This document shows positions 13,594-21,495 of a stretch of DNA of 25,623 nt, piece after piece. The stretch comes from a virus: IMG/VR virus record IMGVR_UViG_3300012964_000052, positions 1-25,623 of that record; one strand, given 5' to 3'. The first letter of the stretch is position 1, and every line of letters begins with the position of its first letter. Made by a program: the position numbers and the translations under genes. The notes beneath the pieces are model-generated. The model searched no databases and was not told the DNA's origin. It saw nothing but the letters and a program-made list of their open reading frames with translations.

Positions 13594-14190
13594 TTAAACT
13601 CGTTTTGAAACAATATGGTCAGCCAGCCCGAGTTCAATTGCTTGCGAAGAAGTCAACCATTTGTCGCGATCCATTAATTCCACGAAGCGTTCATATGTTA
13701 CACCCTTGGAATTATGGTGGACATACAGCTCTGTCATTTCCTTTTTGATGCGCAGACTTTCAATCAAATCGATTTCCATATCCGAAATCTTACCGCGTGT
13801 GCCCGACGAAGGCTGGTGAATCATAGTGATGGAACGAGGCATCAGATAACGATGTCCAGGTTCACCAGCTTGCGCAATAAATGATCCCATAGAGGCAGCC
13901 ATACCAGTTACGTAAGTATGCACTGGGCATTTGATATATTGCATAACGTCATAAACGCCAAGCCCATCATATACAGAACCACCGGGGCTATTGATATACA
14001 TGCTGATGGGCATATCCGAATTTTCAGCTTCAAGGAAAAGCAATTGTGCAACAAGAATATTACACATGTTGGTTTCAACTTCGCCAGTTAGGAACACAAT
14101 TCGTTCCTTCATCAGACGAGAATAAAGATCATATGAACGTTCACCGCGAGAGGTTTGTTCTACGACCATTGGGATTAAAGAATTTTTCAT
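13594..14190 (-). CDS. clpP: ClpP-like serine protease subunit
   Basis: 198 residues, the usual ClpP length. The fold motifs are clear: [17 protein letters not shown], the nucleophile motif GMAASMG (S100) and MIHQP (H125). At the place of the catalytic Asp (E-D-M-x-R-D in chloroplast ClpPs) it reads VELMDRDKW, so Leu172 replaces Asp, with D174 two residues on. It may be weakly active or need hetero-oligomers with host ClpP. It would form a barrel fed by a host ClpA/ClpX unfoldase. AAGGA precedes ATG 14190. The phage also has clpS (25245-25556). Confidence 0.93.
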   Translation of the reverse strand: MKNSLIPMVVEQTSRGERSYDLYSRLMKERIVFLTGEVETNMCNILVAQLLFLEAENSDMPISMYINSPGGSVYDGLGVYDVMQYIKCPVHTYVTGMAASMGSFIAQAGEPGHRYLMPRSITMIHQPSSGTRGKISDMEIDLIESLRIKKEMTELYVHHNSKGVTYERFVELMDRDKWLTSSQAIELGLADHIVSKRV

Positions 14191-14204
14191 TTGTGTTTCC
14201 TTAG

Positions 14205-14450
14205 TTAAAATCTTAGTTTGAATATTATCATATCTTCATCGGATTCAAATTCAAGTGCAATAATATATTGACGCCATGTTTCTCCACCGGGCCACACATA
14301 AGTTCCGTTATATTCTTTTAGAAGTGGCAACAATAAATGGAGTACTGCATTATTATTTCCGCGTTCGTTAATTTCGAGTTTTTTACAACCATAACGATAA
14401 AAATTGGCCCAATGTTGATCTCGGATATTAAAGTAATATCTAACAGTCAT
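14205..14450 (-). CDS. Small protein of the recurring family
   Basis: 81 residues, ending [19 protein letters not shown], a clear copy of the family signature at the extreme C-terminus. The N-terminal part ([20 protein letters not shown]) is aromatic and basic. It starts 14 bp from the divergent plus-strand gene and has no Shine-Dalgarno; a sigma-70-like promoter lies inside that divergent gene. Followed by clpP. Confidence 0.7.
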   Translation of the reverse strand: MTVRYYFNIRDQHWANFYRYGCKKLEINERGNNNAVLHLLLPLLKEYNGTYVWPGGETWRQYIIALEFESDEDMIIFKLRF

Positions 14451-14451
14451 T

Positions 14452-14459
14452 GATAAATA
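14452..14459 (+). promoter_or_regulatory. T4-type late promoter box (GATAAATA)
   Basis: GATAAATA on the plus strand. The predicted start (near 14465) coincides with the ATG of the gene it would drive, implying a leaderless mRNA. Confidence 0.6.
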
Positions 14460-14461
14460 GT

Positions 14462-14490
14462 AGTATGAAAATAAAAGATGTTTTACTCAA
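14462..14490 (-). promoter_or_regulatory. Possible sigma-70-type promoter (TTGAGT, 17 bp, CATACT)
   Basis: -35 at 14490-14485 and -10 at 14467-14462 on the minus strand, each 4 of 6 consensus bases. It overlaps the start codon of the plus-strand gene and would drive 14205-14450 and clpP. Confidence 0.4.
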
Positions 14491-14854
14491 CGAGGGTGTT
14501 ACTGATATTGTAGCACGATTCTATAAAGAAGCAAGTGCGGATTCGGATAGGTATTTTAACCTCGAGGATGTAAAGTACAAAGAGAAGAATTCCAAATACT
14601 ATGACGAACACTTTAAACAGTGGTTTGAAGAAGGAGTGGCTCCAATCTTTACTAAACCAGTTGATACACCACAACCTAAATACAATAGCAAACCCGAAGG
14701 TAGTCATTTACAGAGCCCGGGATATCGTGGTTTACAATATGCTCTCGCTGCTGCTGGTCTTCCATATAATCATAATGTACAGAAATATCAGCCAAATGCA
14801 CCAGCTCTTATGACTACATACATGAATGCTGCACGCAACAATAACGGTCAATGA
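14465..14854 (+). CDS. Late phage protein of unknown function
   Basis: 129 residues, MKIKDVLLNEGVTDIVARFY at the N-terminus, a start reminiscent of internal or structural proteins of large phages. The middle is charged (YKEKNSKYYDEHFKQWFEEG), then a Pro-rich stretch and GYRGLQYALAAAGLPYNHNV. TTG 14450 extends the frame but overlaps the late box. ATG 14465 has no ribosome site and lies at the predicted transcription start. It is one of only two plus-strand genes and its end overlaps the convergent minus-strand gene by 7 bp with no terminator between. Confidence 0.7.
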   Translation: MKIKDVLLNEGVTDIVARFYKEASADSDRYFNLEDVKYKEKNSKYYDEHFKQWFEEGVAPIFTKPVDTPQPKYNSKPEGSHLQSPGYRGLQYALAAAGLPYNHNVQKYQPNAPALMTTYMNAARNNNGQ

Positions 14855-15093
14855 CCTCTTAGTTTCCTGAAAGTATATTCAACTGAATCTTCTTCCGAAA
14901 ACTTAAATACCACTAAGTCATACTTATTAAAGAAGACCGTTGCCTCTTGCATTATACGATCAATTACATTCTGTGATTCCACTATAACAGGTACAACATG
15001 GGTAAATCTCTTTATAGTGGGTTCGTATATCATTACAAACCCACCACCCGGACTTTTACACAGAATAGATGCGTGATCTCTTATACCATACAT
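14848..15093 (-). CDS. Small protein related to the recurring family
   Basis: 81 residues. The end DLVVFKFSEEDSVEYTFRKL is a variant of the signature (aromatic strand, EED turn, Phe-x-Lys-Leu). N-terminal half beta-like (GGGFVMIYEPTIKRF). TAATG junction with the nuclease gene upstream; converges on the plus-strand gene. Confidence 0.7.
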   Translation of the reverse strand: MYGIRDHASILCKSPGGGFVMIYEPTIKRFTHVVPVIVESQNVIDRIMQEATVFFNKYDLVVFKFSEEDSVEYTFRKLRGH

Positions 15094-15869
15094 TAATCGA
15101 TGCCTAAAGCCCGGTGCACGCTTGCTGCGAAGTCTGGATCAAAGTTATCAGCTTCTTCGTTCAGTGAATCCATGTTTTGCATTGCCCATTTCCAATACGA
15201 ATGTGGAATTTCAGTCATCAGTTCGCCTTTGTGTTTACCAAATGGCATGCGTTCGTAAATAATCGGTTCTGCTGCCCATTTTGCAATTTGTGGGCCATAT
15301 GGTTGGGTAGTATCGAGTAAATTCATAGATTCCATTAGATCTACCAACGCTTCGAGCAATTTTCCAGTAATATATGAGTCGTTACCAGCACGGTGACAAT
15401 ATAGATCGATGGGCACATCTAATTCAAGTGCAAAACGCAGGTAAGGTAAATTGGTTTCTTCAATTTCTGGCATGCTATTGAAAATTTTCTTAGCCATGCG
15501 CCAGGTGCAGATCCACTCATGATTGGATGTGTCAATACCGTGTCTTTCTAAAACACGCATATCGTAGAAATGATTATGTGCTACAAGGTACCCACCTAAA
15601 TAACCATTAACAACCGACTGAAATACATCACGAGAATCAACGAATGTCGGCCTATCTTCGACCATTTTATTTGTGATGTAACAAATTGATTCTACCTTAG
15701 GCGGAATTTTGCGATCAATCGGTTTATGTAATTCTTGGAAAATTGTCCAATCGTTATTTTCTCGGATAACAAATCCGGCTTCGATAATTTCGGCAATCTT
15801 ATAATCATCGGAGTTAGTTTCTGTGTCAAGGATAAGACAACTCTGTAAAAAATCTTCTTTATGTGACAT
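15093..15869 (-). CDS. ExoX-like 3'-5' exonuclease (DnaQ fold)
   Basis: 258 residues. DEDDh exonuclease: Exo I ILDTETNS (D15, E17), Exo II VAHNHFYDMRVL, Exo III CHRAGNDSYITG (His and Asp). The C-terminal 60 residues have MPFGKHKGELMTEIPHSYWK, the small domain that also ends E. coli exonuclease X (DUF3820 type). It probably degrades single-stranded DNA ends in repair, recombination or host-DNA breakdown. AAAGGA lies 9 nt before ATG 15869. Second gene behind the sigma-70 promoter at 16067-16096, so early. Confidence 0.88.
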   Translation of the reverse strand: MSHKEDFLQSCLILDTETNSDDYKIAEIIEAGFVIRENNDWTIFQELHKPIDRKIPPKVESICYITNKMVEDRPTFVDSRDVFQSVVNGYLGGYLVAHNHFYDMRVLERHGIDTSNHEWICTWRMAKKIFNSMPEIEETNLPYLRFALELDVPIDLYCHRAGNDSYITGKLLEALVDLMESMNLLDTTQPYGPQIAKWAAEPIIYERMPFGKHKGELMTEIPHSYWKWAMQNMDSLNEEADNFDPDFAASVHRALGID

Positions 15870-16047
15870 TTAGGTGTTCCTTTATTAATTGTTCGGTGCG
15901 TTTCTGGATATGGAATGCTGCTCTTTTCTTGAAACCGAACATCAACCACAGTACAGCTCGTTCTGCATGATATCGTGGATGATCTTTTTTATATCTCGGC
16001 CAGAAAACATAAATCAATCCCGCAAGTGCCAATAAAAATAGTAGCAT
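15859..16047 (-). CDS. Small inner-membrane protein
   Basis: 62 residues from ATG 16047, chosen because GGAG sits 6 nt upstream; ATG 16059 would add MEIS but that GGAG lies inside it. One membrane segment at the N-terminus (MLLFLLALAGLIYVFW), then a strongly basic cytoplasmic tail (RYKKDHPRYHAER; FGFKKRAAFHIQKR). Overlaps the nuclease gene by 11 bp. Early gene; could tether something to the membrane, but no family is recognised. Confidence 0.7.
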   Translation of the reverse strand: MLLFLLALAGLIYVFWPRYKKDHPRYHAERAVLWLMFGFKKRAAFHIQKRTEQLIKEHLNVT

Positions 16048-16066
16048 AGAAATCTCCATTTAGACA

Positions 16067-16096
16067 AGTGTAACATTTATATACATAGAAAGTCAA
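16067..16096 (-). promoter_or_regulatory. Sigma-70-type early promoter (TTGACT, 18 bp, TACACT)
   Basis: -35 at 16096-16091, -10 at 16072-16067 on the minus strand, just beyond the terminator at 16107-16139. The spacer holds TATAAATG, one base from a late box, so late use is possible too. Confidence 0.65.
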
Positions 16097-16106
16097 TTGT
16101 TCACCC

Positions 16107-16139
16107 AAAAAAAATGACACATAAAGTGTCATTTTTTTT
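16107..16139 (-). terminator. Intrinsic terminator of the large-protein operon
   Basis: ATGACAC (16114-16120) and GTGTCAT (16126-16132) with A- and T-runs of about 8 on both sides; very strong, and symmetric enough to work both ways. Confidence 0.88.
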
Positions 16140-16152
16140 CTTATAGTCGATA

Positions 16153-17940
16153 TTATCTACCGTAACCCTTCATATTTCCTAACTTAGAAAAGCGATTCAT
16201 CCATTCGAGCACTTCTTGATCAGCTTCTTCTTTAACAGTTTCTTTAGATTCTTCTGTAGATTCTTCCTTGGTTGGTTCTTTCTTGGCTGCAGGTGCGGCA
16301 GCCTTCTTTGATTTTTCTGCCTTGCGTTTCTCCCACCAGTCTGCAACTTTACCGGCACCGTGTCCTGCTAACGCAGCAGCTGGGCCCATTGCACCTAGGG
16401 CACCGACAACAGCCGGAAGTGTGGAACTCTCTACTGTCTTCTTCGCAAGAACAGGTGCAACCGATTCTTTAAGAATGTCATATTTTTTAAGCGATTGGAG
16501 CATTGCTGCTACGTCTTTGTCTACATTTTCCATGATATTTCCTTGGTGGTTTATTGATTCCGGCATTGTCGGTGCGGTACCGGGTGGATATTGACCGCCA
16601 GCTGCACTGCCCATTCCTGCAGAACCCAATGTTCCACCAGTTTGTGCCTGTGCACCCTGTTCTGCATCTTGCACCATCTCATCGTCTTCTTCAAGATCGT
16701 CTCCGTGTGTTAATGGAGATTCTTCACCGACTTTATCAGTAGGGACGAATTGACGAACAATATGCCCGAGTGTCTTATCTTCGCCTAACATCTCGTTGGC
16801 TAAATCTGCTATACTTTCTAGCATTGTATCTTCTGCAATTTCATTTGGTTTCATATGTTCTGCTCCCTTCTCCTGTGAGGGCACCTGTTCTGGTTCGCCG
16901 TTAGTTTTTGGTTTAGGGCGTTTCTTATCTGTAAAGATTCCCCTATCCACAAATTTATGTAATTTCTTTATTTCATCATTAATTTCGTAGGTCTTGATCT
17001 TATAATCTTCGCCTTGCAAGGTTGGATCTTGTGTAAGTTCAGCAAATGCCTGTTCCATTTTCTCTTTATTTGCCTTCAAAGCTCCTGCAAGATCGGTATA
17101 GATGTATGGATATTTTTCACTAATAACTCTTGGATTTACTGGTGTATCTGTAATATCCATAAACGAACCACCGCCCCCGGCATCAAATTGATATTTTTCT
17201 TTATCACTCAACTTCCTTTTTCCAGTTTCGTCTGTCTCATCTGTATAAGGAAAAAGTTGAAATAGCATTGCTCGGCCACTATAGGTATGAAAGTGTCCAG
17301 CATACTGTGTATTAGCAGTACACCATTGTGTGCCGAGTCCTAATGCACAACCTGCAGCCCGATTTAGCGTGGTGTAGATTCTGTAATCTTCGTTATCTAC
17401 AAGTTTCACACTCTTGGCCATTTTAATTCTGGCTGCCTTCTTTGCGGCATTGCGAACATCATCAATCTTATCTTTGTAATGTGTCGTCATATAATACCCG
17501 ACATCACGAACACTATTGAATTTTGGCAAATCCTTATGCCCTGGTTCTAACAGATTACGATTCTTCAGCAGATACCAATCTGCTAAATTCATATTCATAA
17601 CACCAGTTAAGTCTTCCCAATTATGACTACCAGCAATATATCGTCTTACAATCCAGTCACTATTAACTCCATCTCTGGAGTAAACTACACCGTCGTATCC
17701 TTCACGCTCAATTCGATCAATATTCTCTAAAAACCAGCGTGCAACTTCATCATCAGGTGCTTTCTGAAAATTTCTCGATGATCCTGCTGGGAAATTTTGC
17801 GGATGTGACCGTGCATCATCGCGAACTGCATCTGCAAGGTTAGCTACCATGTTCTTATCATTCATAACACGCTGGCTGCCCTTTGTTAGGGCAACTGCTT
17901 CGGTTAAGAATGATTCGATAAGTTGAGAAAGTAAACTCAT
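16153..17940 (-). CDS. Large late protein, probable virion component, with a W-C-T-A domain
   Basis: 595 residues. N-terminus MSLLSQLIESFLTEAVALTK. A domain at about 60-310 contains LGLGTQWCTANTQYAGHFHT and later KYQFDAGGGGSFMDITD, a pairing I have seen in phage proteins without a known function. Residues 340-470 are acidic and probably disordered, and carry a module (LGHIVRQFVPTDKVGEESPL, then THGDD) that matches one in the 1026-residue neighbour. The C-terminal third has an Ala/Gly-rich hydrophobic stretch (VVGALGAMGPAAALAGHGAG) and a Lys/Glu/Ala tail. AGGAT precedes ATG 17940, 3 bases after the upstream stop. Late operon; internal or head protein is my guess. Confidence 0.75.
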   Translation of the reverse strand: MSLLSQLIESFLTEAVALTKGSQRVMNDKNMVANLADAVRDDARSHPQNFPAGSSRNFQKAPDDEVARWFLENIDRIEREGYDGVVYSRDGVNSDWIVRRYIAGSHNWEDLTGVMNMNLADWYLLKNRNLLEPGHKDLPKFNSVRDVGYYMTTHYKDKIDDVRNAAKKAARIKMAKSVKLVDNEDYRIYTTLNRAAGCALGLGTQWCTANTQYAGHFHTYSGRAMLFQLFPYTDETDETGKRKLSDKEKYQFDAGGGGSFMDITDTPVNPRVISEKYPYIYTDLAGALKANKEKMEQAFAELTQDPTLQGEDYKIKTYEINDEIKKLHKFVDRGIFTDKKRPKPKTNGEPEQVPSQEKGAEHMKPNEIAEDTMLESIADLANEMLGEDKTLGHIVRQFVPTDKVGEESPLTHGDDLEEDDEMVQDAEQGAQAQTGGTLGSAGMGSAAGGQYPPGTAPTMPESINHQGNIMENVDKDVAAMLQSLKKYDILKESVAPVLAKKTVESSTLPAVVGALGAMGPAAALAGHGAGKVADWWEKRKAEKSKKAAAPAAKKEPTKEESTEESKETVKEEADQEVLEWMNRFSKLGNMKGYGR

Positions 17941-17943
17941 GAA

Positions 17944-20900
17944 TTACAATCCTACGAGAGTATCTCTCAAGGCATCAAGGATTGGTTTCAATTCCGCCGC
18001 TTTACCCCTGGCAGCATTATTTAGATATTCTTGATAGCCAGGGGTGCCGGGATTAGATCCCGATGCGCCCGTAATGGCTCTCTTAATTTGAGTTGCAAGT
18101 GTATTTTCTGCGGTTCCAAACTGTGCAGCACCAATATCGAGGTCACGAATTGTATCAATTGTTGCAAGTAATTGTCTTAACTTTGCACCGGTGGCCATAA
18201 CTTTCTGTCCGGCTTCGAAATTTCCACCTTCGAGATAACGCTTGGCTCTATTGCTAATCTGGCTTAGAGCAGTATTGGCTAATTTTTTAAGAACTGGTCG
18301 AACACGCTTGAAGACTGCGGTAAGTGCTTCATTCTCTGCCATCTTACCTTCTGGTTTCTTCAGTTCAGCACGCTTTGCCATTTTCTCTCTTTCAACAGCA
18401 CCTGTCGCAAGGTAAACAGTTTTTAGAGCACCAATTTGTTCAGCAAGTAAGTTAAAAACGTTGTCTGGATTCTGTATATCTCTACCGCTAATCTTGCCCA
18501 TACGAGCCTTCATGACTGTCGGATCTATATCTCTTTCTTCGCCTTCTTCTGGTTTGGGTTGTAATAGTGCCGGGTCGATTTGTTCGCCATCATCTGTAAA
18601 AGCAATAATTTGATACTGAAGTGTGCTATCTCCGCCCGGATCATATTCTCTTCCTCTCTTTCGAGCAGCTTCCATTCTGTCACGTATCTGCTTTTCATAT
18701 GGTTTAATACCTGCTACACCATTTTCAGCTGATACAACAACAAAGTTATCCGGATTACGCTTGAATTCTTTCCAAAGCATTCTTTCGTTAAATGGCTGTG
18801 GTTGTAAATCTGCCAAATTAGCTAATTTATGTCTGCTGTGAAGCCACTTAACTAACTTCTGACCACCCTTTTGCTTTCCGATAAGTTTGCTAAGAGAACT
18901 TTCATCAAGTTCTTCTTCGTCGAGTGACACATCCTCTGATTCTTTAATAAAATCTCTAATAATTTCATCAAACTTGAGTTGTTCAAGCAAAGATGGTCTA
19001 TATTTCATTTCGCCTGCCTCGCTGAGTTGCGGTCTTTCTTGTCCAATCATACCTTGTCCGCCTGGCGTTCTTGCATCGGCATCAGGGTATGCATAGATAT
19101 ATTGACCCATTGGATCTCTTACAACGTGGAATCTAATACCGTTGGCTCTGTATTCCTTAACATCAGGGCGATATCCCGGAATTGCTCGACCATGACTTAA
19201 TTCTACCTCGCCGAGATCTTCGGCATTATTCTGTAGCCAAGATGCGACAGCACGCATTTCTGCATCTGTGTTTGGCCCCTGGCCTTCGACATTAGCAATT
19301 GTCCTAATTTGTTCTAGCGGCGTTGAGGTAAACATACCAAACACCTGACGTCCCATACCACGAACATTGCGTTGCTGATAGCCTGGTAGATTATCTACAG
19401 TATGCCATTCCGGTGTCTGAACACCAGTTGCCTGCATGGCTGAACTAATAACAGAAGGAACATCATCGGCACTTCTTATAACCAGTTCATTTTCCGGATC
19501 CTGTGGCTCTAATTCCGGTTCATCTGCACCTGCCTCTGGGTTGATACGACTCATGTAGTCGCGCATTAGCTCTGATGGATTAATATTCTGTGTTTTTCTG
19601 CGCGTATCAGCCGCGGAAGACGTTGGCATTGTTGGTATTGCATCAGGTTCTGGTAAGGTATCATTAAACTCACCGTCGCCAGATTTAGCAATAGGATGTG
19701 ATGGTCGTGGATTTAAAATATCATCAACTTCATCGGGGTTAAAAGTCTGTGTTTTCGGTTTGGTAGGTTTTGTAGCTTCAGCCATTCCGCCCATAACCTG
19801 ATTGTGAATAGACTTTAATTGCTCTGGCGGTAATCCGGCGAGTTGTTCTTCGGTGTAGTGCTGATTAGCTTTACTAAGACCCATATCTTGCATATAAGAA
19901 ATCTTGCCAATCATCTCGGATTGATCTTCGTCACCAAAATCTTCATCGAGATTATCTTCACCGTACGTCAACGGTGAATCCTCACCTTCGTCGCCTGTTC
20001 TTACAAACTTTTGAATAACTTTCCCAAGTAACTTACCTTTTCCAGAACGAGGGCGTTCTTCGGCCTGTGGTTCTAGTTCCATCTGGTTATCTTCTTCATC
20101 GAAAGAAAATTCGTCGCCCATTAATGGAATTTCTACCTCAAGACCCTGTTCATCATCGTCGTGACTAAATCCATTATCGTGTTCGTGTCCGCATGTTGGG
20201 CAATGGACTGGTTTAGCACCTGCCATGCCAATGCCTGGTTGTCCCATTTCTGGTTCAATTAAACCATCATCGGCACCGACTACAACTGTTCCAGGAACCT
20301 GACTTCCTGTTTCTGGCGGGAAGCATACTTCACATTCCCAGTTTCCACATTCACATGTGCTTTGATTACCTAATCCATCCTCGGTGCATGTTGTTTCCAT
20401 AGAAAGTGCTTCTTCTACAGATGCCATCCACTTACTAAATTCGTCTCTGTGATCCATTTCCGGTCCTTCAATTTTTACGTTTTCTGATCCAAGAGACATG
20501 GGTGATAGATTACCATCATTGTCCATCTCTCCAAAATTATCTTTTGCGTCTTGTTCGAGAACTGATGCAACATTAGCGGTGGGAACAAGGATCTCCTCGC
20601 CGTCAAAGCTAATAATACATTGTTTTCCGTCAGTGCTATATGCCACAAAAACGCCAAATCCTGAGCCCATTGCAGAACCATACACGTCTGCAACCTGAAC
20701 CATGTCGCCTGAGCGGAATTCCGGCTTATCATTCATGGTTCCGGTAGTAGTAGGCTCAACAGTCACATGGAACCATTCGTTGCCATTGCTAAGATCACGA
20801 CTTGGAGCCGAAAATTGATCAATAGCTAACTCCCTAAGATCACCTTTAACATCAATCATTGCACCGTCTTGTGTATATTGAACAAAACGACCAATACCAC

Positions 20901-21024
20901 CGCCAGTGTGTGGACTAATGGTAACAGTATCATCTTTATTAAAGCGCCTATCATTGGTGCGTTGGGCAGATAGGACTGGCCCAACACTCTCCATTATTTT
21001 CATCCATTTTTTAATATCTGACAT
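17944..21024 (-). CDS. Very large late acidic protein, probable virion component
   Basis: 1026 residues. Two barrel-like repeats open it (about residues 30-80 and 100-155: TGGGIGRFVQYTQDG and MGSGFGVFVAYSTDG, each followed by a strand pair). Then come Cys clusters (CECGNWECEVC near 230; HCPTCGHEHD near 275) that could bind zinc. A long acidic, low-complexity region contains the FVRTGDEGEDSPLTYGEDN module shared with the 595-residue protein. Last comes a more globular Lys/Arg-rich C-terminal region (about 700-1026). AAGGG precedes ATG 21024, behind a late box. Possibly an internal or tail-associated protein; no named homologue. Confidence 0.75.
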   Translation of the reverse strand: MSDIKKWMKIMESVGPVLSAQRTNDRRFNKDDTVTISPHTGGGIGRFVQYTQDGAMIDVKGDLRELAIDQFSAPSRDLSNGNEWFHVTVEPTTTGTMNDKPEFRSGDMVQVADVYGSAMGSGFGVFVAYSTDGKQCIISFDGEEILVPTANVASVLEQDAKDNFGEMDNDGNLSPMSLGSENVKIEGPEMDHRDEFSKWMASVEEALSMETTCTEDGLGNQSTCECGNWECEVCFPPETGSQVPGTVVVGADDGLIEPEMGQPGIGMAGAKPVHCPTCGHEHDNGFSHDDDEQGLEVEIPLMGDEFSFDEEDNQMELEPQAEERPRSGKGKLLGKVIQKFVRTGDEGEDSPLTYGEDNLDEDFGDEDQSEMIGKISYMQDMGLSKANQHYTEEQLAGLPPEQLKSIHNQVMGGMAEATKPTKPKTQTFNPDEVDDILNPRPSHPIAKSGDGEFNDTLPEPDAIPTMPTSSAADTRRKTQNINPSELMRDYMSRINPEAGADEPELEPQDPENELVIRSADDVPSVISSAMQATGVQTPEWHTVDNLPGYQQRNVRGMGRQVFGMFTSTPLEQIRTIANVEGQGPNTDAEMRAVASWLQNNAEDLGEVELSHGRAIPGYRPDVKEYRANGIRFHVVRDPMGQYIYAYPDADARTPGGQGMIGQERPQLSEAGEMKYRPSLLEQLKFDEIIRDFIKESEDVSLDEEELDESSLSKLIGKQKGGQKLVKWLHSRHKLANLADLQPQPFNERMLWKEFKRNPDNFVVVSAENGVAGIKPYEKQIRDRMEAARKRGREYDPGGDSTLQYQIIAFTDDGEQIDPALLQPKPEEGEERDIDPTVMKARMGKISGRDIQNPDNVFNLLAEQIGALKTVYLATGAVEREKMAKRAELKKPEGKMAENEALTAVFKRVRPVLKKLANTALSQISNRAKRYLEGGNFEAGQKVMATGAKLRQLLATIDTIRDLDIGAAQFGTAENTLATQIKRAITGASGSNPGTPGYQEYLNNAARGKAAELKPILDALRDTLVGL

Positions 21025-21049
21025 TGAACGCCCTTAATCATTAATATTG

Positions 21050-21057
21050 TATTTATC
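21050..21057 (-). promoter_or_regulatory. T4-type late promoter box (GATAAATA) for the large-protein operon
   Basis: GATAAATA on the minus strand; predicted start near 21044, leader about 20 nt with AAGGG. CCCT just upstream of the box could pair with that AGGG in longer RNA (weak). Confidence 0.7.
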
Positions 21058-21081
21058 AGGGAGATGGGTTATTTCGGCCGT

Positions 21082-21106
21082 AAAAAAAGGCACGCTAAGG
21101 TGCCTT
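21082..21106 (-). terminator. Intrinsic terminator of the ligase operon
   Basis: On the minus strand AAGGCAC, loop CTTAGC, GTGCCTT, then a run of Ts (21088-21082). Separates the early ligase unit from the late operon. Confidence 0.88.
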
Positions 21107-21124
21107 CTATAATAACGATATAAA

Positions 21125-21280
21125 TTAGTTATTGGTGCAGGCATTCCGAACCTCGGCTGCCTTCATGCCAACTTTGATTGCTTCTACCCTGCATTGATCT
21201 CCGTGATATCCCCAGAATGTAAGTGCCACAATTGCAGCAAGAGCAATAACAACCAATGCAACAAGTTCATTTCTATCCAT
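21125..21280 (-). CDS. Short membrane protein (51 residues)
   Basis: Starts MDRNELVALVVIALAAIVAL, one membrane-spanning segment (about residues 6-23), then a short tail with two Cys (C30, C48) and mixed charge. GGAG 8 nt upstream and a TAATG junction with the preceding gene support it as real despite its length. Last gene of the ligase operon, just before the terminator. The two Cys might form a periplasmic disulphide. No family recognised. Confidence 0.7.
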   Translation of the reverse strand: MDRNELVALVVIALAAIVALTFWGYHGDQCRVEAIKVGMKAAEVRNACTNN

Positions 21281-21495
21281 TATTTTACTCCAAAGTGAGA
21301 TTTAATAGCCTGACGACAACCACAATCCGATTGATGGCGATGAGATACCTCCAAACATTCTTGCAGGATTAATTCGGCAAATTTTTCCTTCACGACCTGT
21401 AGGTATTCTTTATTTTGATAACAACCAGTAGCATCAACAACGCTCATTGCCCAATCTACCGCTTGTTTGTCGAGTTTTTTAAGTTGTTTGTTCAT
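21280..21495 (-). CDS. Small hypothetical protein with C-terminal Cys/His motif
   Basis: 71 residues, helical N-terminal half (QLKKLDKQAVDWAMSVVDAT). The end has HRHQSDCGCRQAIKSHFG, a His/Cys cluster that could hold a metal ion. Overlaps the ligase stop by 4 nt (ATGA) and shares one base with the next start. Cotranscribed with ligase. Confidence 0.7.
   Translation of the reverse strand: MNKQLKKLDKQAVDWAMSVVDATGCYQNKEYLQVVKEKFAELILQECLEVSHRHQSDCGCRQAIKSHFGVK

Noticed and set aside
16073-16090. TATAAATG as a tenth late box
   Set aside because: One base off the motif shared by the other nine and located within a good sigma-70 spacer; noted only as possible dual use.
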